Shown: positions 36,027-48,600 of the stretch, one piece after another
How positions within the stretch are numbered: the stretch's first letter is position 1
Layout: each line of letters starts with the position of its first letter
Assembly: GCA_033439265.1 (NCBI GenBank)
Contig: JAVTVX010000017.1
Location: 7,152,001-7,216,000 of the forward strand
Direction: 5' to 3'
DNA: 64,000 nucleotides
Source of the DNA: Dillenia suffruticosa
Taxonomy: Eukaryota > Streptophyta > Magnoliopsida > Dilleniales > Dilleniaceae
Notes under the pieces: model-generated
Database searches by the model: none
The model's input: the letters and a program-made list of their open reading frames with translations, nothing else
Told to the model about the DNA's origin: nothing
Program-made: the position numbers and the translations under genes

Positions 36027-39000
36027 TTAATGGTGGGCTTTTTCCCCTTCACCTTCTGCACCTTCCTTGCCCTTCCGTGCAGCTGCTCTTAGTTGACGCT
36101 GTTCCTCCTTGTAAATCCGATTTCTTCGTTGAAACTGCAAAATAAATTTAACAATTAAAGGTACAAAGAGGTAGCTATGAAAGTATCAAACAGGGGGAAC
36201 TGCTTCCCACATGGCAAAGTAGCAGAAAAAATGGTCCTAATAATATAATACATCTTCCTCAAGAATGACATTAATCGAGATTACGTGCTAGTCAACCGTA
36301 GCCATTTGTTAATTACCTGTCAAAAGATTATGTAAGTTGATGCCACAGAAATGACAAATTTTCAACCCAGTACTTAATGAGGCATCCGCGTATTTAATAA
36401 CTATATCTCTTCAGGAAGTAACCCTTACAAAACTACAGATATAACACATCATACGATCAAGCCTTTCACAGATGACATCTCTTAAATTCTCAACATCACT
36501 CATTCAATGCTGAATCAAATCTTATGACACATCTTGGCGAAAACATAATTAAACAAGATACAGGATAAAAAAGATTAACTGCACATAAATTTAACTAAAT
36601 CTGAAGAATTGCAGCAAATAAACTAGTTTCATTCCTGAGACCCCAATTGTAAAATATAGATAAGAAAGAAAAAATCACCTAAAATCCATTCAGTTTCAAC
36701 TGACAAACAAATACAAAGTTGCACCCCTCATCTGATATAAGAAATTAAGTGGAATAAAATGAAAATATATAATCCATCAGAAATTGAGAATCGGCCAAAT
36801 GAAGGAGCTTAAGAGGCCATATTTGCAAGTCTAAAAGGACTCCATAAGTTGACTTATTAGATAAAAGACTGAACTCAACATTTTAAAGTGATAATCAGCA
36901 CATCAGTAGACAAAGAAGGGCTTGAGTGAAGAGTCTAATGACAAATAAATCCCTCAACCCTGACCTGCACATGATCATGCATGTAAAATTAAAAGGTTCT
37001 TTTCTTTCTCGAAATGTGATAATGTATCAGTCTGTGAAGGAGTACAAATTGGGAATAACCATACAGCATACAAATCTACCAAAGGATAGACAAAATTGGC
37101 AACATCTATATCATTTGAATTGGAGGTAGATTAAAAAGAAAAAGTTTCAGCTAACAAAGGCCTTTTAAAGCCCTAAAAAATCTCCTATACCTTCATGTAC
37201 TCACAAGCATGCGCATGCATATGCTGTTTGTGTAGGGTAAGGAATTATAAATTGTTTCTTTGATTGGCTTTTGGTGTAGATCCCTTTACTTTGTGTCCTC
37301 TTCTAATTCTTTTGGAAAGAAAGAGTATGTAACACTGTTTGTGTATTTGTTCTCTCCTAGTTAGGCTGTCTATGTTGAACCTCCTTGGTCCTTTATCAGA
37401 TCTTCTTCCATCAGATATCCATATCACAAAATAGAACACTGATACAAATACTCTTCTTTAGAGGCAAGGCAACCACCCCACACCAACAAATAAATTATTC
37501 CATTTCATCCCCTCCCCCCACGGCCAAATTAGTTAATTCTCAAATTCTTAGTGATGGAAAACCATGATCCTCTATGGAAGCACAAAGTGTAAAGCCCAAA
37601 AAATTAGGTAACAAGGCTATTATGCGAACCAAGTCGAGTCCGAGTCTCTCGCAAACCACTTGGTCAAAGGCTCGACTCGACTCGATTTTTGATCGAACTC
37701 GAGTCGAATTCAAGCAGTTTCATTACACAATTGAATCGAATTCAAGTAATAGATTTTTAGACCTAAAAACTTGTCAAGTAGCTCGATATCATATATTAAT
37801 ATATATTATATAAATAAACACATATTATTATAATATAAAAAATTAAATTAAGTAAAATATATTAATATATTATATAAATATTCATATCTATAAATGAGGC
37901 GAGTTTTCGAGTCGATTTCAAGCTCATTAAATTATGAATAAATCGAGTTCGAGTCATATTATTACTACTCGTCAAGTTCGAGTTCGAGTTCGAGTTTGAG
38001 TTTGAATACTATTAAAAAATTCGAATTCGAGTTTGAATATAGAGGTACTCGAGATCGACTCGACTCGAATACACCCCTAGTAGTCCTCAGACTGCAACAT
38101 CGCCATCCAGCCTCAGCTGCCTTCCCAAGGGAAATAAGCTCACCTTTTCCAAATTCATATTAAGAACTGAAATCTTGCGTTTGCCGATTCAGACCGTTGA
38201 TATAGTGAGAGTAAAGCCACATCCAGTGACCAGGACAGGAGCAACCGCAATTTGATGCAATATTAAACCTAAAATTGGCATCTAACTCTGACCAATATTT
38301 ACAGCCCTAACATACCCTAATAGCTATACAGTTGAAACTGTTTATTTTATCAAATAAGAAACTATATATGTCCTGAGATCTTGGTACTTCTAACTTGCCA
38401 AAACTGCAGAAGGGTATGCCATGTCATTCAGCATCAATAATCAAATCAAAGAAACCCAAGTTCCAAATCTTGTTTACTTAAACTGCTTATATACATCACA
38501 TTTTAGCCGCATTGCCTAAGAAAAAAAGATCCCTTTGATGCCTGCTTTCCATTTTCTGAGTCCACCTTGTCACCATCTAAATGACATCCTTTATGGGCAT
38601 CTAAGTGATTCAAATATCATTGGCCCTTTTGGATTCTTCTTTAGTGCCATTGTCATAGTTTTGTATTTTGAGCCTCTAGTGGACTTAGTAGATCAGCCAT
38701 CATAAGATTTGGGCCTTATATAAGGTTAAGGGGACTTTTGTTAGGTGTATGATTCAATGTATGCTTAGTGGTGAAGTGTTTCATGGTTAAGTTTACTTAG
38801 GTTTAAGTAGGGGAGAAAGACATATAATAGTGTGATTTAGGGATCCTAAAACGGAAAAGTGATAGAGAGTGAAGCTTAAGTGCTTTAGTTGGAGGTGTGA
38901 TTGCCTTCTCGCTTGTGAGTGATCCAAAACAATCTTACAAGTTATTGTCTAAGTTGATCTTTGTAGTGAGTGATTCCTCAAATCCTAGGTGTCAAAGGAT

Positions 39001-40091
39001 TAGTGATACTTTCCCTATCCTTCTTTATTAAAAGAGAGTTGTTAAATAAGATCCTGCATCACTGAGGCAAGAAATTAACAAACCAATGTCCTAGAGATTT
39101 ACAACTTTTCTCATTAATCAACGCCAAAAATGATAAATAAATGATCTTTCTCTACCAATGATTTGATTGATATCTTTACAAGGTCATAAAACTTAAACAA
39201 CATAATATATGTTGTTCATACTGCTGAGTACACAGATGCCTTCATGCCGTTCTAGTATAGTTAAGACAATGTATTACAAATTAATATTTAACTTGAAGCT
39301 CATTGACATTTCATAAGCACCATGTCCACCGCATGCACCTTGTTGTTGAGTCAATGAGGACAGTCAAACACAGAATTTTCTCCAATTTATGGTCTTCATT
39401 TCGATCAGCTATAATACTAAAATTTTACATCTTAACTCATTTCATATGGATACGTCTTAGAAATAACTAAAATCTAAGACATCAAGTAACTCAATCCACC
39501 TAGTATCAACTGTCTGTCAATTAGAAAATAGTAAATTGGTTCCTAGAAAATCATGAATGAAGACAAGCAAAACCTAGGGGCACAATATCCAATTCTCTGC
39601 CCTTGATTAGATTTGTGGTCAAAGAATCCTTCAGTGATTCATCCGTACTTGACGGAAACCCTAGGGAAGCCATTTCAGCCAATTTCAAAGAAACGAGTCC
39701 TGAACCCATTTCGACCTCCAAATTCTCAAAACTAATCACGAATTTTATACAATGAAAGAAACGATCCAATCACAGCTCTTATACCATGCGGACAAGGAAA
39801 TTGACATTTAGGGTTTTGTAAAATGTTCCTCACTCAAACGAAATAGGATTCAGTATAATTCAAACCCGATCAAAGATCAAATCTAAATCGAGTTGGCAAT
39901 ATTGAGGAGCATTAGGTGGAGTTGAAGAAGATGAAGATTACCTCTTTAGAGTGATGAAGACACTCGAGGTAGTCTTCACGAAGAAGAGCGCAGTCTTTGG
40001 GTTCTCTGCAACGAGACATGCACTCACTGAAATCCGTCCAGAAATCGTAGCATCTCCCTTTGTTTCCTGTTATTCCCCAACCTGACGCCAT
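36027..40091 (-). CDS. NDUFS5-type 15 kDa accessory subunit of mitochondrial complex I
   Basis: Small accessory subunit of NADH:ubiquinone oxidoreductase, folded in the intermembrane space by the CHCHD4/MIA40 route. Exon 1 (40091-39942, 50 codons) encodes MASGWGITGNKGRCYDFWTD and onward; exon 2 (36134-36027) encodes FQRRNRIYKEEQRQLRAAAR and a charged tail ending EGEKAHH. Total 85 residues, a normal length for the plant subunit. The twin CX9C motif is intact: Cys14/Cys24 and Cys34/Cys44, with an additional Cys28. There is no cleavable presequence, as expected. The 3.8-kb intron is very long for such a small gene and holds a CGAGT-rich repeat. The upstream flank has GGGCC/TGGGCT motifs of the site II type, common in plant respiratory-chain genes. 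Confidence 0.94.
37600..38085. mobile_element. CGAGT-rich dispersed element, probable non-autonomous DNA transposon relic
   Basis: Two blocks rich in degenerate CGAGT/GACTCG motifs (about 37630-37745 and 37895-38080) flank an AT-rich centre. The right end, read on the minus strand, begins CTAGGGGTGTATTCGAGTCG, a terminal pattern widely seen in plant repeats of this type. The blocks are partly reverse complementary to each other. The left boundary and target duplication are not determined. It sits inside the NDUFS5 intron. Confidence 0.5.
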
Positions 40092-40470
40092 TTCTCCCCT
40101 CTCTCCCCCTCGCTCTCGCTCTCTCCAACCTGTGCTGCTGGAATTCAGCTGGCGAGCTAAATAACCGGCTCAAGTGCAATTCGGTAGCTTCAGTATTTTT
40201 CCTGATGGGCTTCCTCAGGCCCATAATTCTGCTAATGAAGAAACTATGGTTCGGGCTTGGAAGTTGGGCTCAAGCCCAAACAAAGTGATTTTTTTTTGTA
40301 CGGATTCAAACCCGAGTCTATTACACGGGGAAGGGGGAAAGTGCCACTTGTGCCAAAGTTCATTGGCAAGCCCAAACAAAGTGATGCCATCAAGCTCAAT
40401 GGCTCTAGGTTTTGCTCCGTAGGATTCCGTATTCTTCAACATGGGCTTTCGTTTGGGCCCATGGGATAAA
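40092..40470 (-). promoter_or_regulatory. NDUFS5 promoter region with site II-like motifs and 19-bp repeat
   Basis: Several TGGGCT/TGGGCC or reverse-complement GGCCCA/AGCCCA motifs occur at about 40205-40222, 40264-40278, 40369-40373 and 40443-40462. They resemble site II elements bound by TCP factors in plant mitochondrial-protein genes. An exact 19-bp direct repeat, CAAGCCCAAACAAAGTGAT, occurs at 40271-40289 and 40368-40386. Both strands have open frames here, but they are not coding-like. Confidence 0.5.
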
Positions 40471-40828
40471 ACAAAATCTAGTTTTTTTAGAACTTAACCA
40501 CGGATATTCGAAAACCTAACTAATTCAGTTCGAACAGCTGTAAAACTCAATTTATGAGCTGATTCTTCTAGTATCTATTTTTTCATTCCCCAAACTTGAA
40601 TTCTAGAAGGGAACCAAAAAAAAAAAAAAAACTTGAATTCTAGATCTTGATTAAAAGATTTTAGTGAATTTGAGATATTAATTAAAAAATTTTAATGCTA
40701 TTAGACTAAAAATATTGTTGGCAAACAAAATCTAGTTATTGGTCACTTAATATTTTGGTAGGGCAGTTGTGACAGGCTTACCTCTAGTAACGGTAACGGT
40801 TACAAATTGTCATAACGTGCATAGGGTA

Positions 40829-41020
40829 CCAACATATGTTGGCTTAGGTGGGAAGAGTACTTTCGTCCCTCAACTAAATTTGGAGTTCAACTCTCATTGG
40901 GTATGGAAAAAATATTATTGGGAGAGAACCCTCTCAATTGAGGCCTGACTTACTTTTCAGTTCGGATTAGTCGGTATGAAACTCTAAATATCAGTGGGTC
41001 AAGATACCAAAAAAAATAAT
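40829..41020 (+). mobile_element. Full-length tRNA-derived SINE (family 1, copy A)
   Basis: A 192-bp element bracketed by a perfect 12-bp target duplication, GTGCATAGGGTA, at 40817-40828 and 41021-41032. The head starts CCAACATATGTTGGC. The polymerase III A box TGGCTTAGGTGG is at 40840-40851 and the B box GTTCAACTC at 40885-40893, a tRNA-like spacing. The body runs through GATTAGTCGG and ends in GATACC and a short A-rich tail. The perfect duplication and shared termini with the copy at 50310-50511 define the family boundaries. Confidence 0.9.
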
Positions 41021-41032
41021 GTGCATAGGGTA

Positions 41033-42826
41033 TTGCTAAACTGATCACTTCTTTCATGGTTTGGGCTCCAAAGAATCTGAGTTCAAATATGGGCTATGGC
41101 CCAATAGATGTCGTCTCCAACTGAGAACCCCAAAATTCCGTGTGAAAAGCGAGTATGTGGTGGGGGAGAATGCTGTGAAATGCAAAAATCAAATCATGGA
41201 GATGAAGTTGAAGAATGAGAATGGAATGAGTTAGTGTCGGAGCGTGACATCTAACCAAGGTCTTGCCAGTTGCGATTGTCCTCTTAACTCACGTGGATTA
41301 TAATTTCTAGTCCATTATCTAATTTTAAGAATAAAACAAAAGGGCGGTCTTGTCTTCTCCAACCAGGACCGCCATGAAATCAACATCGTTCATTTTGATT
41401 ATAATTTCTAGCCCAATAGATATAGCAGGAAAGATTCATGAAATTTGAGAATTTTGGTTTGAGAATACAGGACCCGTTTTGAATTGGATTGCAATAATGT
41501 GTTGAACATAATTGCTCAGCAGGCATCAATCATCATAATCAAGCACAATGTTTAAGAATAAAAATCAGTCCAACACCTACTATTCCGAAGTAACCAGTGC
41601 CCAGATGCAATCTTGGCAAAAACACTTGTCATATACAGGGTCGGATGGTTAGGCCTAGCGTAAGCGCCATGTGCCGTGGGCCACGTTGATTAATTAGGAA
41701 AGATGTGATGCGGAGCATGTGGACTTCCCTTCATGTTGGGGACTAGGCTTTGATAATGACTCTTTTCAATATTTTCAATCTTAATTTTTAATTTTTACAC
41801 CATGCAAATATTGATGAATCTCCATACCCATGAAAAAAAAAAATTGTTTTGTTTCATTTTACACCAATATCTGAATACAGATCAGAGATTTTTACTCAAA
41901 AATTTTTGGGAAAGGTATATTAGTGTACGTGGTACATAATTGAGCAATAAAGCCGCCTCGATCAATAAGGCCAACCTAATATGATCCCTAATCACATGAT
42001 ATCATATGGCACTAATCTACTCTCCTTCCATTATTGAAGGGGCAAAAATTAGCAAAACAAAAGGTGTATTATTTTGGAGTTCTAATAACTCAAAAGTCTT
42101 ATGTATAATAAAAGTTAAGTTCTGCTATATTTTTTTAATAAATTCTTGATATTCAATAATAATATTGAGATCGACTAAATTTATTTAAATCAAGTGAGAT
42201 TTTTAAGGGATTAATTTTTTTCGATACCTGTTTTTTCTATACTTTGACCCCAAAATTTTATTTAAAAAATACCAATATTATATTAGGTCCGATTAAATTT
42301 AGTTCGAGAAGGGTTAGACTCTTAAATTTTACTCTATTTTTGTTGGGGAAAAAAAGGTGTATGATCCTCTTTAGTTTTTTTGGGTTTGAGACACTTATTG
42401 TCATTGTTGAGTTTCTAAATTATGTCATGAAAATTACCATTTGGGCAGGGTTGAGGCCATTGGCTTTTTGATTTGACTTAATTAAATTATGCTAAAGAAA
42501 GAAGTGGTTGAGATTATGCTACGTAATTAGATAACATAAACAAAAAAAAAATGAAAATAAAGATAATGTCATTTTCAAACCGCAATTAATATTATTAAAA
42601 TTCAGATAACTAGAGAAAAGGTTCGAGATAATACCCAGGTTAAAAAATACAGAGGATACGCTGGTACACACACACACAGAAGATAGCAAACGGGAGACTC
42701 ACTCACTCGCTTAATAACATATGCAGCATATATATAACCGCATATATATGATTTGGACTAAAATACATAATAAAAACATGATTCACATAATGGAGTCTCA
42801 GAAGAAAAGGGTGAAAAGAAATCCAA
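41033..42826. other. Intergenic spacer
   Basis: No supported gene. The stretch around 42130-42240 contains a minus-oriented SINE-tail-like segment, and (CA)n lies at 42666-42679. The last few hundred bases are probably the 3' untranslated region of the ASR gene on the minus strand. Confidence 0.5.
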
Positions 42827-44297
42827 TTAAAAAAGATGATGATGCTTCTTTCCATGAGCCTCCTCCTCTTCTTCTTTAGCCTCCTTCTTCTCATGGTGCT
42901 CGTGGAAGGCATAGCCACCGGCTCCTACGGCAACGGCCGCTGCAATCTCTTCCTCAATCTTGTGCTTGTGGGCATGCTCTGGGTCCTTCTCTGCCTTGTG
43001 CTTCTCATGCTGAAATCATCAAGGCCAAAATTTTAAGATTAATGTCCCTAGTGTTCATTAAACAGAGTTAATTAGCAAAATTAATTATTTACTTAATCTT
43101 AATTATATTTTTAGAAAAGTTAACGAAGGGTCATCTAACTACCAAGTCAATTTTGAGATCCTTTGTTTGTGCACAAAGGATCACATCTCCCGCGCCACCA
43201 GATAATTACTCGGATCAGATGGGGTTGACTTCAAGATTTGTTGCATCAAGAAGTCCCACTCCCACACATCTGAAAGGGGGAAATTTTTTAGGAGAGTGTT
43301 CCTTCTATCGTAGCAAACTCGTAAAAAATAATATAAAATTTATATAATCAATCTTATATAATTTAAAAAATTCGTAATTATTGATATATATAAAAAAGAC
43401 CAATCATTAAATCGTCATACAACAAATACCTCAATTATTTTGCTATTCTTAATGATCATCGATAACAAAAAAATATATATAATGATCAAAAGCAGAATGA
43501 GTATTAATATTTACAAATTTTTGAAAATAATTTATTCTGATTTAACTATATTTTTGTTTTTAGCTAGGTTTACTATGTATGTAGTTGCTTACCAAAGCAT
43601 AAGCACCAGCAGCGATGGCACCAAGCTCACCCATGTGTTCGTGGTGCTTATGGTGCCTGACCTCCTTCTCGTAGTCCTTTTCTTCGACGGGCTGCTCATT
43701 ATCAACGGGTTTCTCATACTCAGCAGCAGTGGTTTCGGTATAGGCAGTACCCAACCTATCACCACCAGTGTAGGTGTCCCCATAGGTAGTGGTCTCACCA
43801 TAGGCGGTGGTCTTACCGTAGCTTCCGGGCTTGTCGTCACCGTAGGTGGTGGTCTCACCATAGGTGGTGGTCTTACCGTAGCCTCCGGGCTTGTCGTCAC
43901 CGTAGGTGGTGGTCTCACCATAGGCGGTGGTCTTACCGTAGCCTCCGGGCTTGTCGTCACCGTAGGTGGTGGTCTCACCATAGGCGGTGGTCTTACCGTA
44001 GCCTCCGGGCTTGTCGTCACCGTAGGTGGTGGTCTCACCATAGGCGGTGGTCTCCCCGTAGCCTTGGGGCTTGTCCTCATCGTAGGTGTTGGTCTCACCA
44101 TAGGCGGTAGTCTGACCGTAGCCTGCACGCTTGTCCTCACCGTAGCCTACGGGCTTGTCCTCACCATAGGTGGTGGTGTCACCATAGCCTACGGGCTTGT
44201 CCTCACCGTAGGTGGTGGTCTCATCATAGCCTACGGGTTTGTCCTCCTCCTTGTGGTGGTGGAAGAGGTGGTGGCGGTGGTGCTTCTCCTCAGCCAT
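42827..44297 (-). CDS. ASR: ASR (ABA, stress and ripening) protein with expanded tandem repeat
   Basis: ABA/WDS family; members are small, disordered, His-rich proteins that bind zinc and act as chaperones and DNA-binding factors under drought and ripening. Exon 1 (44297-43593, 235 codons) starts [21 protein letters not shown] long run of a 20-residue unit of the form [20 protein letters not shown] (about residues 20-165) follows, then [41 protein letters not shown]. Exon 2 (43009-42827, 60 codons) gives [40 protein letters not shown] and KKHHHLF. Total 295 residues, roughly twice or more the usual ASR length. A TATA box, CTATAAATA on the gene strand, lies at about 44418-44427. ABRE-like ACGTGGC and ACGTGTC lie at 45563 and 46286, too distant to be certain. 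Confidence 0.93.
43780..44120 (-). repeat. 60-bp tandem repeat inside ASR exon 1
   Basis: Five to six copies of a 60-bp unit run exactly in frame, with several neighbouring copies nearly identical. Degenerate half-units extend toward 44240. Each copy encodes 20 residues with Y-G, T-T and D-K-P motifs. The high identity suggests recent expansion or homogenisation by unequal exchange. Confidence 0.95.
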
Positions 44298-44416
44298 GGG
44301 AGTTGAAGAAAAAGTAGTGTTGGTTTAGTGAGTGGAAAAACTAGGAAAGGCTTTTCTTTAAGATGAATGAAGTTTTGGTGGAAATGGAACTGGTCTTCGT
44401 GGCCCTGTTAATGGAC

Positions 44417-44428
44417 CTATTTATAGGC
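44417..44428 (-). promoter_or_regulatory. TATA box of the ASR gene
   Basis: CCTATAAATAGG on the gene strand, about 120 bp before the start codon, a normal plant distance once the leader is allowed for. Confidence 0.7.
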
Positions 44429-44429
44429 T

Positions 44430-45613
44430 TGTTTGATGGAAGGAGTCCTAGATTATATATATGTGTATGTATGTATATGAATATAATATATTAATTTTGG
44501 TTTGTTTACATGATTTGGCCTTGGTGGATTGCACAAATGTTTCGATGGACGGTCGGGATTGGCGGGGTTTGCGGATCATTTTATCTTCTTTCAATAAAGG
44601 GGCTGCATGTGAATGTGGGGTTTGACTCCCAAACACAAAACTCATATGATCATATGAGATGGCCAATTTATTTTTTCTTTTTTATTTTTAAACTTTCATC
44701 TTTCCCAAGCAAGGATGATCAGAATCAAAATACTGTAAAATGAGAATCTTCATATCATATTCTTCAATAATCATATATATCTTGTTTGAAGAGCACAACA
44801 TCTCATAAGGCCTGAACTACATCATGCAAAATTAAATAAAGCTTGAGATTTTACATGTATTTCTTCTTCTCTTTATGTAACAAAATATATGTATAGTTCT
44901 TAAGCTTCCTATTATCGCGAGAAAAGTAAAGCGAGAGAGTAATTATAATAATTATAAACTAATTGAAGTTAATTATATAAAAATTTTATTTAATCTGAAA
45001 TTAGATCATACTTTTGAAATAACCCTAACGTACAATATCTTTCGGATAAAATTCTGTTAGTATAACATTGATTACACATGACAAGGCGTAGGGTAACTAT
45101 TTTGGAACATTGAGAAGAAAAAGGTCAAAGTGCCATAAACACATACACACCAAAAAGAAAACATTACGGCAATTGAAAACGAAACATGATTGATGGGAGG
45201 AGGACTGAGGTAGGGGCTTAGCAAGGAAGCCTCAATTTATTCTTTTCTCATGATGTTATATATAATTTTTTAAATAATAGAAAATACATAATTTTATAAA
45301 TAAAATTTTAATTTTTTATTTAAAAATTATGGAAAAATCAACCAAAATTTCCATAAAAACACTCAACTTTCTTAATTAGGCCGGGGCTCATGAGACTTGA
45401 CTTGGGGTGGTGAAAAAAAATGATAAATCAACAATTAGGGACAGTAATTTTACTTAATAACGATATAATATGAGATTAACCTGAGAAAAAATTGCCATCA
45501 ACCTGGATTTATATGCATAAAGTAATAAGTCACCGACATTGATTCTTTATAGGAGTGTGAGGACGTGGCCTCTTGCATTTTAAATATGAGATATATAATC
45601 GATACAACCATAT

Positions 45614-45648
<35 letters not shown>

Positions 45649-48600
45649 TATTATCTTATAAAAAGCAACATGCTACTTGAACTTTAGACAATTTTTTAAT
45701 TATTCAAATGAGGATTAAATATCAAGAGAGATAAGGTTCGAAGTTTTCATCATTTTCCCAATTTTGATGAATTACATCACTTAATTTCCCAATTTATTTT
45801 TATTCAATATTTTTTTTATTTTTATTAAAAAATAAGATAAAACGAAGTTCAATTAAGAGAAGTTATCTCAGTTGAGATTTTTCAAATAAAATATCAGAAC
45901 TAATGAAGCTATGAATTTGGTTAAATATTTCGTCCATATGCCAAACCTCCAATGCCAATAGTCATCTTTTTTTTTTTTGTTATAGTTTCATAAATCACCA
46001 TGGAACATGATGCAGTCAAGGAAGAAAACTATTGTTTTATAAAAATCGTTTCACATAATATTCCAAAAAGATTAAAATATTTTATAATCCATCCAATATC
46101 TTAGTTATTGAAATAATACATTCAAACATAATATTTTATATTTAACGTCATTTCAAATATTTTTTAAATAAAAAAAAAAAGAAAATTTCTACAATGTAAA
46201 AAATGTAAATCAGAAAATCAGAAAAAGGGAAAACTTATGACCACTCGAAGTGGATAAAATCTGACAGCTTTACGGTGACCAATAACGTGTCATGTAAGTC
46301 CAAAAAACCCTGAATTCGGCATAAAAGGTGACCGAAGAGATGTCATTACACCACGCGGTGCCGACAGTTTGAACTTGATCTACGTGCTTTTTTTTTTTTT
46401 TTTTATTTAAAAAATTATAAAATAAAAATTATTTCAACCATATTTGAAATATATATAAAATTTTGTCCAGAATTATTTTCAATCAAAAAAAAATATCATA
46501 ATAAATTATTTAATTATAGTCGGATGGAATGGAAGCATTTTTGATAACATATATATATAAGTTAATCTTATCTAAAATTGAAATCGAAAAAACAAATTTT
46601 AATAGTGATAAATTCAATTCCCGTATTTAGTTGTTACCATGAAATAAATAAATATATTATAATAACTCGCAAACCAAACACATCACATCCATCGACAAAG
46701 TATACTAAAAGTAGCAAATAATAGATTGCCCTGGTAAGCTGTAATGAATCTGCCCTCATTCAAATGTCAATAAAGGCGCGGCATGGATGAAGGGCAAAGA
46801 AACATGGAGGGTGGTGGGGTGGGGCCATTGGAATGGCAGTTGGGTTGGGCCGTTGTGTCGGCAACGGTATATTACCCCAGATATTCACTTCCCAACCCTG
46901 ACCCACAGTACTAATACTCCATGACTTTGAATGGTTGCGAGGACTTTGGGTTGGAAGACTTTATGGCCGCACATTGGCATTGCCATCCCCTCGGATTGCC
47001 TATGCCTTCACACCTATAGAATAATAGTAGTGGTAGAGCTGCTCAAATATCATTGGCCACAGAATTTGTCTTTAGAAGTTAATGAAACTATCAGCTTCCA
47101 CATCAAGCAACTAAAAAACACAACTTGTTCGGGCATTATAAAAACACGTACTTCCTAAAATACCCAACAAAGGCTACTTCATCTTCTCCCTTGGTGATGG
47201 GCATAGTTGGGAAAAGGAAAGGTGTGTTTGATTGTTAAATTTTTATGAGTATGTTCAGCCCCAAGAGTGACCCACAGAGGGCGATACCCATCTCTTGAAA
47301 AATTTCCATCCATGTTCATTGACCCCCACCTCGCTTCCTCTCGCTCTGCCGACCTCATCTTTCATCATCTAAAATCACAAGAAATTAGTCCAATCCTAAT
47401 TTCCATTTTTCTCATTTGTTCCTTTCCTTTCTGTTGGGAGGAATTTGATTTCCGATGAGATAACTGCTACATCTAATCTCTGGATCCGTCCTCATGGGAG
47501 TGGCATAAAATCACATAGAATAACAATAAAAAAGTAAGAAATTATGATTGTGTTATTATTAATTAAATTATTTTGTTGATGCCGTAGTTATTAAAATAGG
47601 ATAGGGCTAACTTTTTTGCACCATAATTGGAGGGATGAGACTTAATCTCTAGTGAACAACCTTTTTTAACGGATGAATTAAAATTTTGGAACCAATTGGA
47701 AAAATAGATTGGAGGGTCGGAGCAAAACTAAAAATTGGACCGCATTGACTCTACTCGGTGCCATCAATATCGCGATCACAAGCAAAATATCCATGTGAAA
47801 ACTTTAATAAAATTTATCTATCAAATCAAATTTGATACGATTTAATATGATTATTAAATATTAATAATTTATTAAAAAAATTATCCGCAACCCAATTAAG
47901 ACTATTCCTTGTACAAAAACGTTACAGAAGAAAGCACATCAATTCTTGCTCGGTCGACCACAAACTTTGGGTTAGATCTGCTAAATTTTCAAATGCTAAT
48001 CAATAAAAATAAATAAAACAAAAATGTTCCCCAATCAAGGCTTGAAATAGGAAACAGGAAAGACAAGTGACCCTCCAAAAAGAAACAACGGCATCACTTT
48101 TTGACTACATTATTCATATTCTCACATTTCAATGTGTTTGTTGTGAGTAGAAATGGGGAAATAAATTTATTTAGAAAAAGAAATAATGTTTACCCATTTC
48201 TTTTTATATCTGTTCGGGACCATTTTTTGCAATGTGGCCGTGACAGTATGTTAGCAAGCTCACGTTGGTCTCACCTTCTGCATTTAAACATTAAACCTAC
48301 TATAGTACGCTGGCGAGTGACCATCAGATGTGGCTCAGCTCTTAAACCTCCTTGGACATCCATCCCCCCATGGCTCTTCACGTGGGCTGGGCGTTATTTA
48401 GTCCTCTTGGGCATTAATTTCCTCCTGGGGCAGAGACTATCATGTTCATGGCGCAGGCTAGGAAACTTATAATTACATCATTTGTATAGTTCAAATTTTT
48501 TAATTTTAAACAGAATAATAATTTTAATCTTTTGTTAAAATAAGTTAATATTCATTTGAAAACCTCGTATACTTTTTATTAAAATCATTTTATTTTAACT

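Noticed and set aside
43440-44306. 288-codon open frame on the plus strand across the ASR exon, rich in Gly, Leu and Val, plus a third open frame on the minus strand
   Set aside because: It exists because the antisense and shifted frames of the 60-bp in-frame repeat also lack stops. The ASR frame has family domains, proper splice sites and a TATA box.
48101-48472. 123-codon open frame in the gene-poor spacer
   Set aside because: No recognisable domain, no start context or splice structure; left as unassigned.
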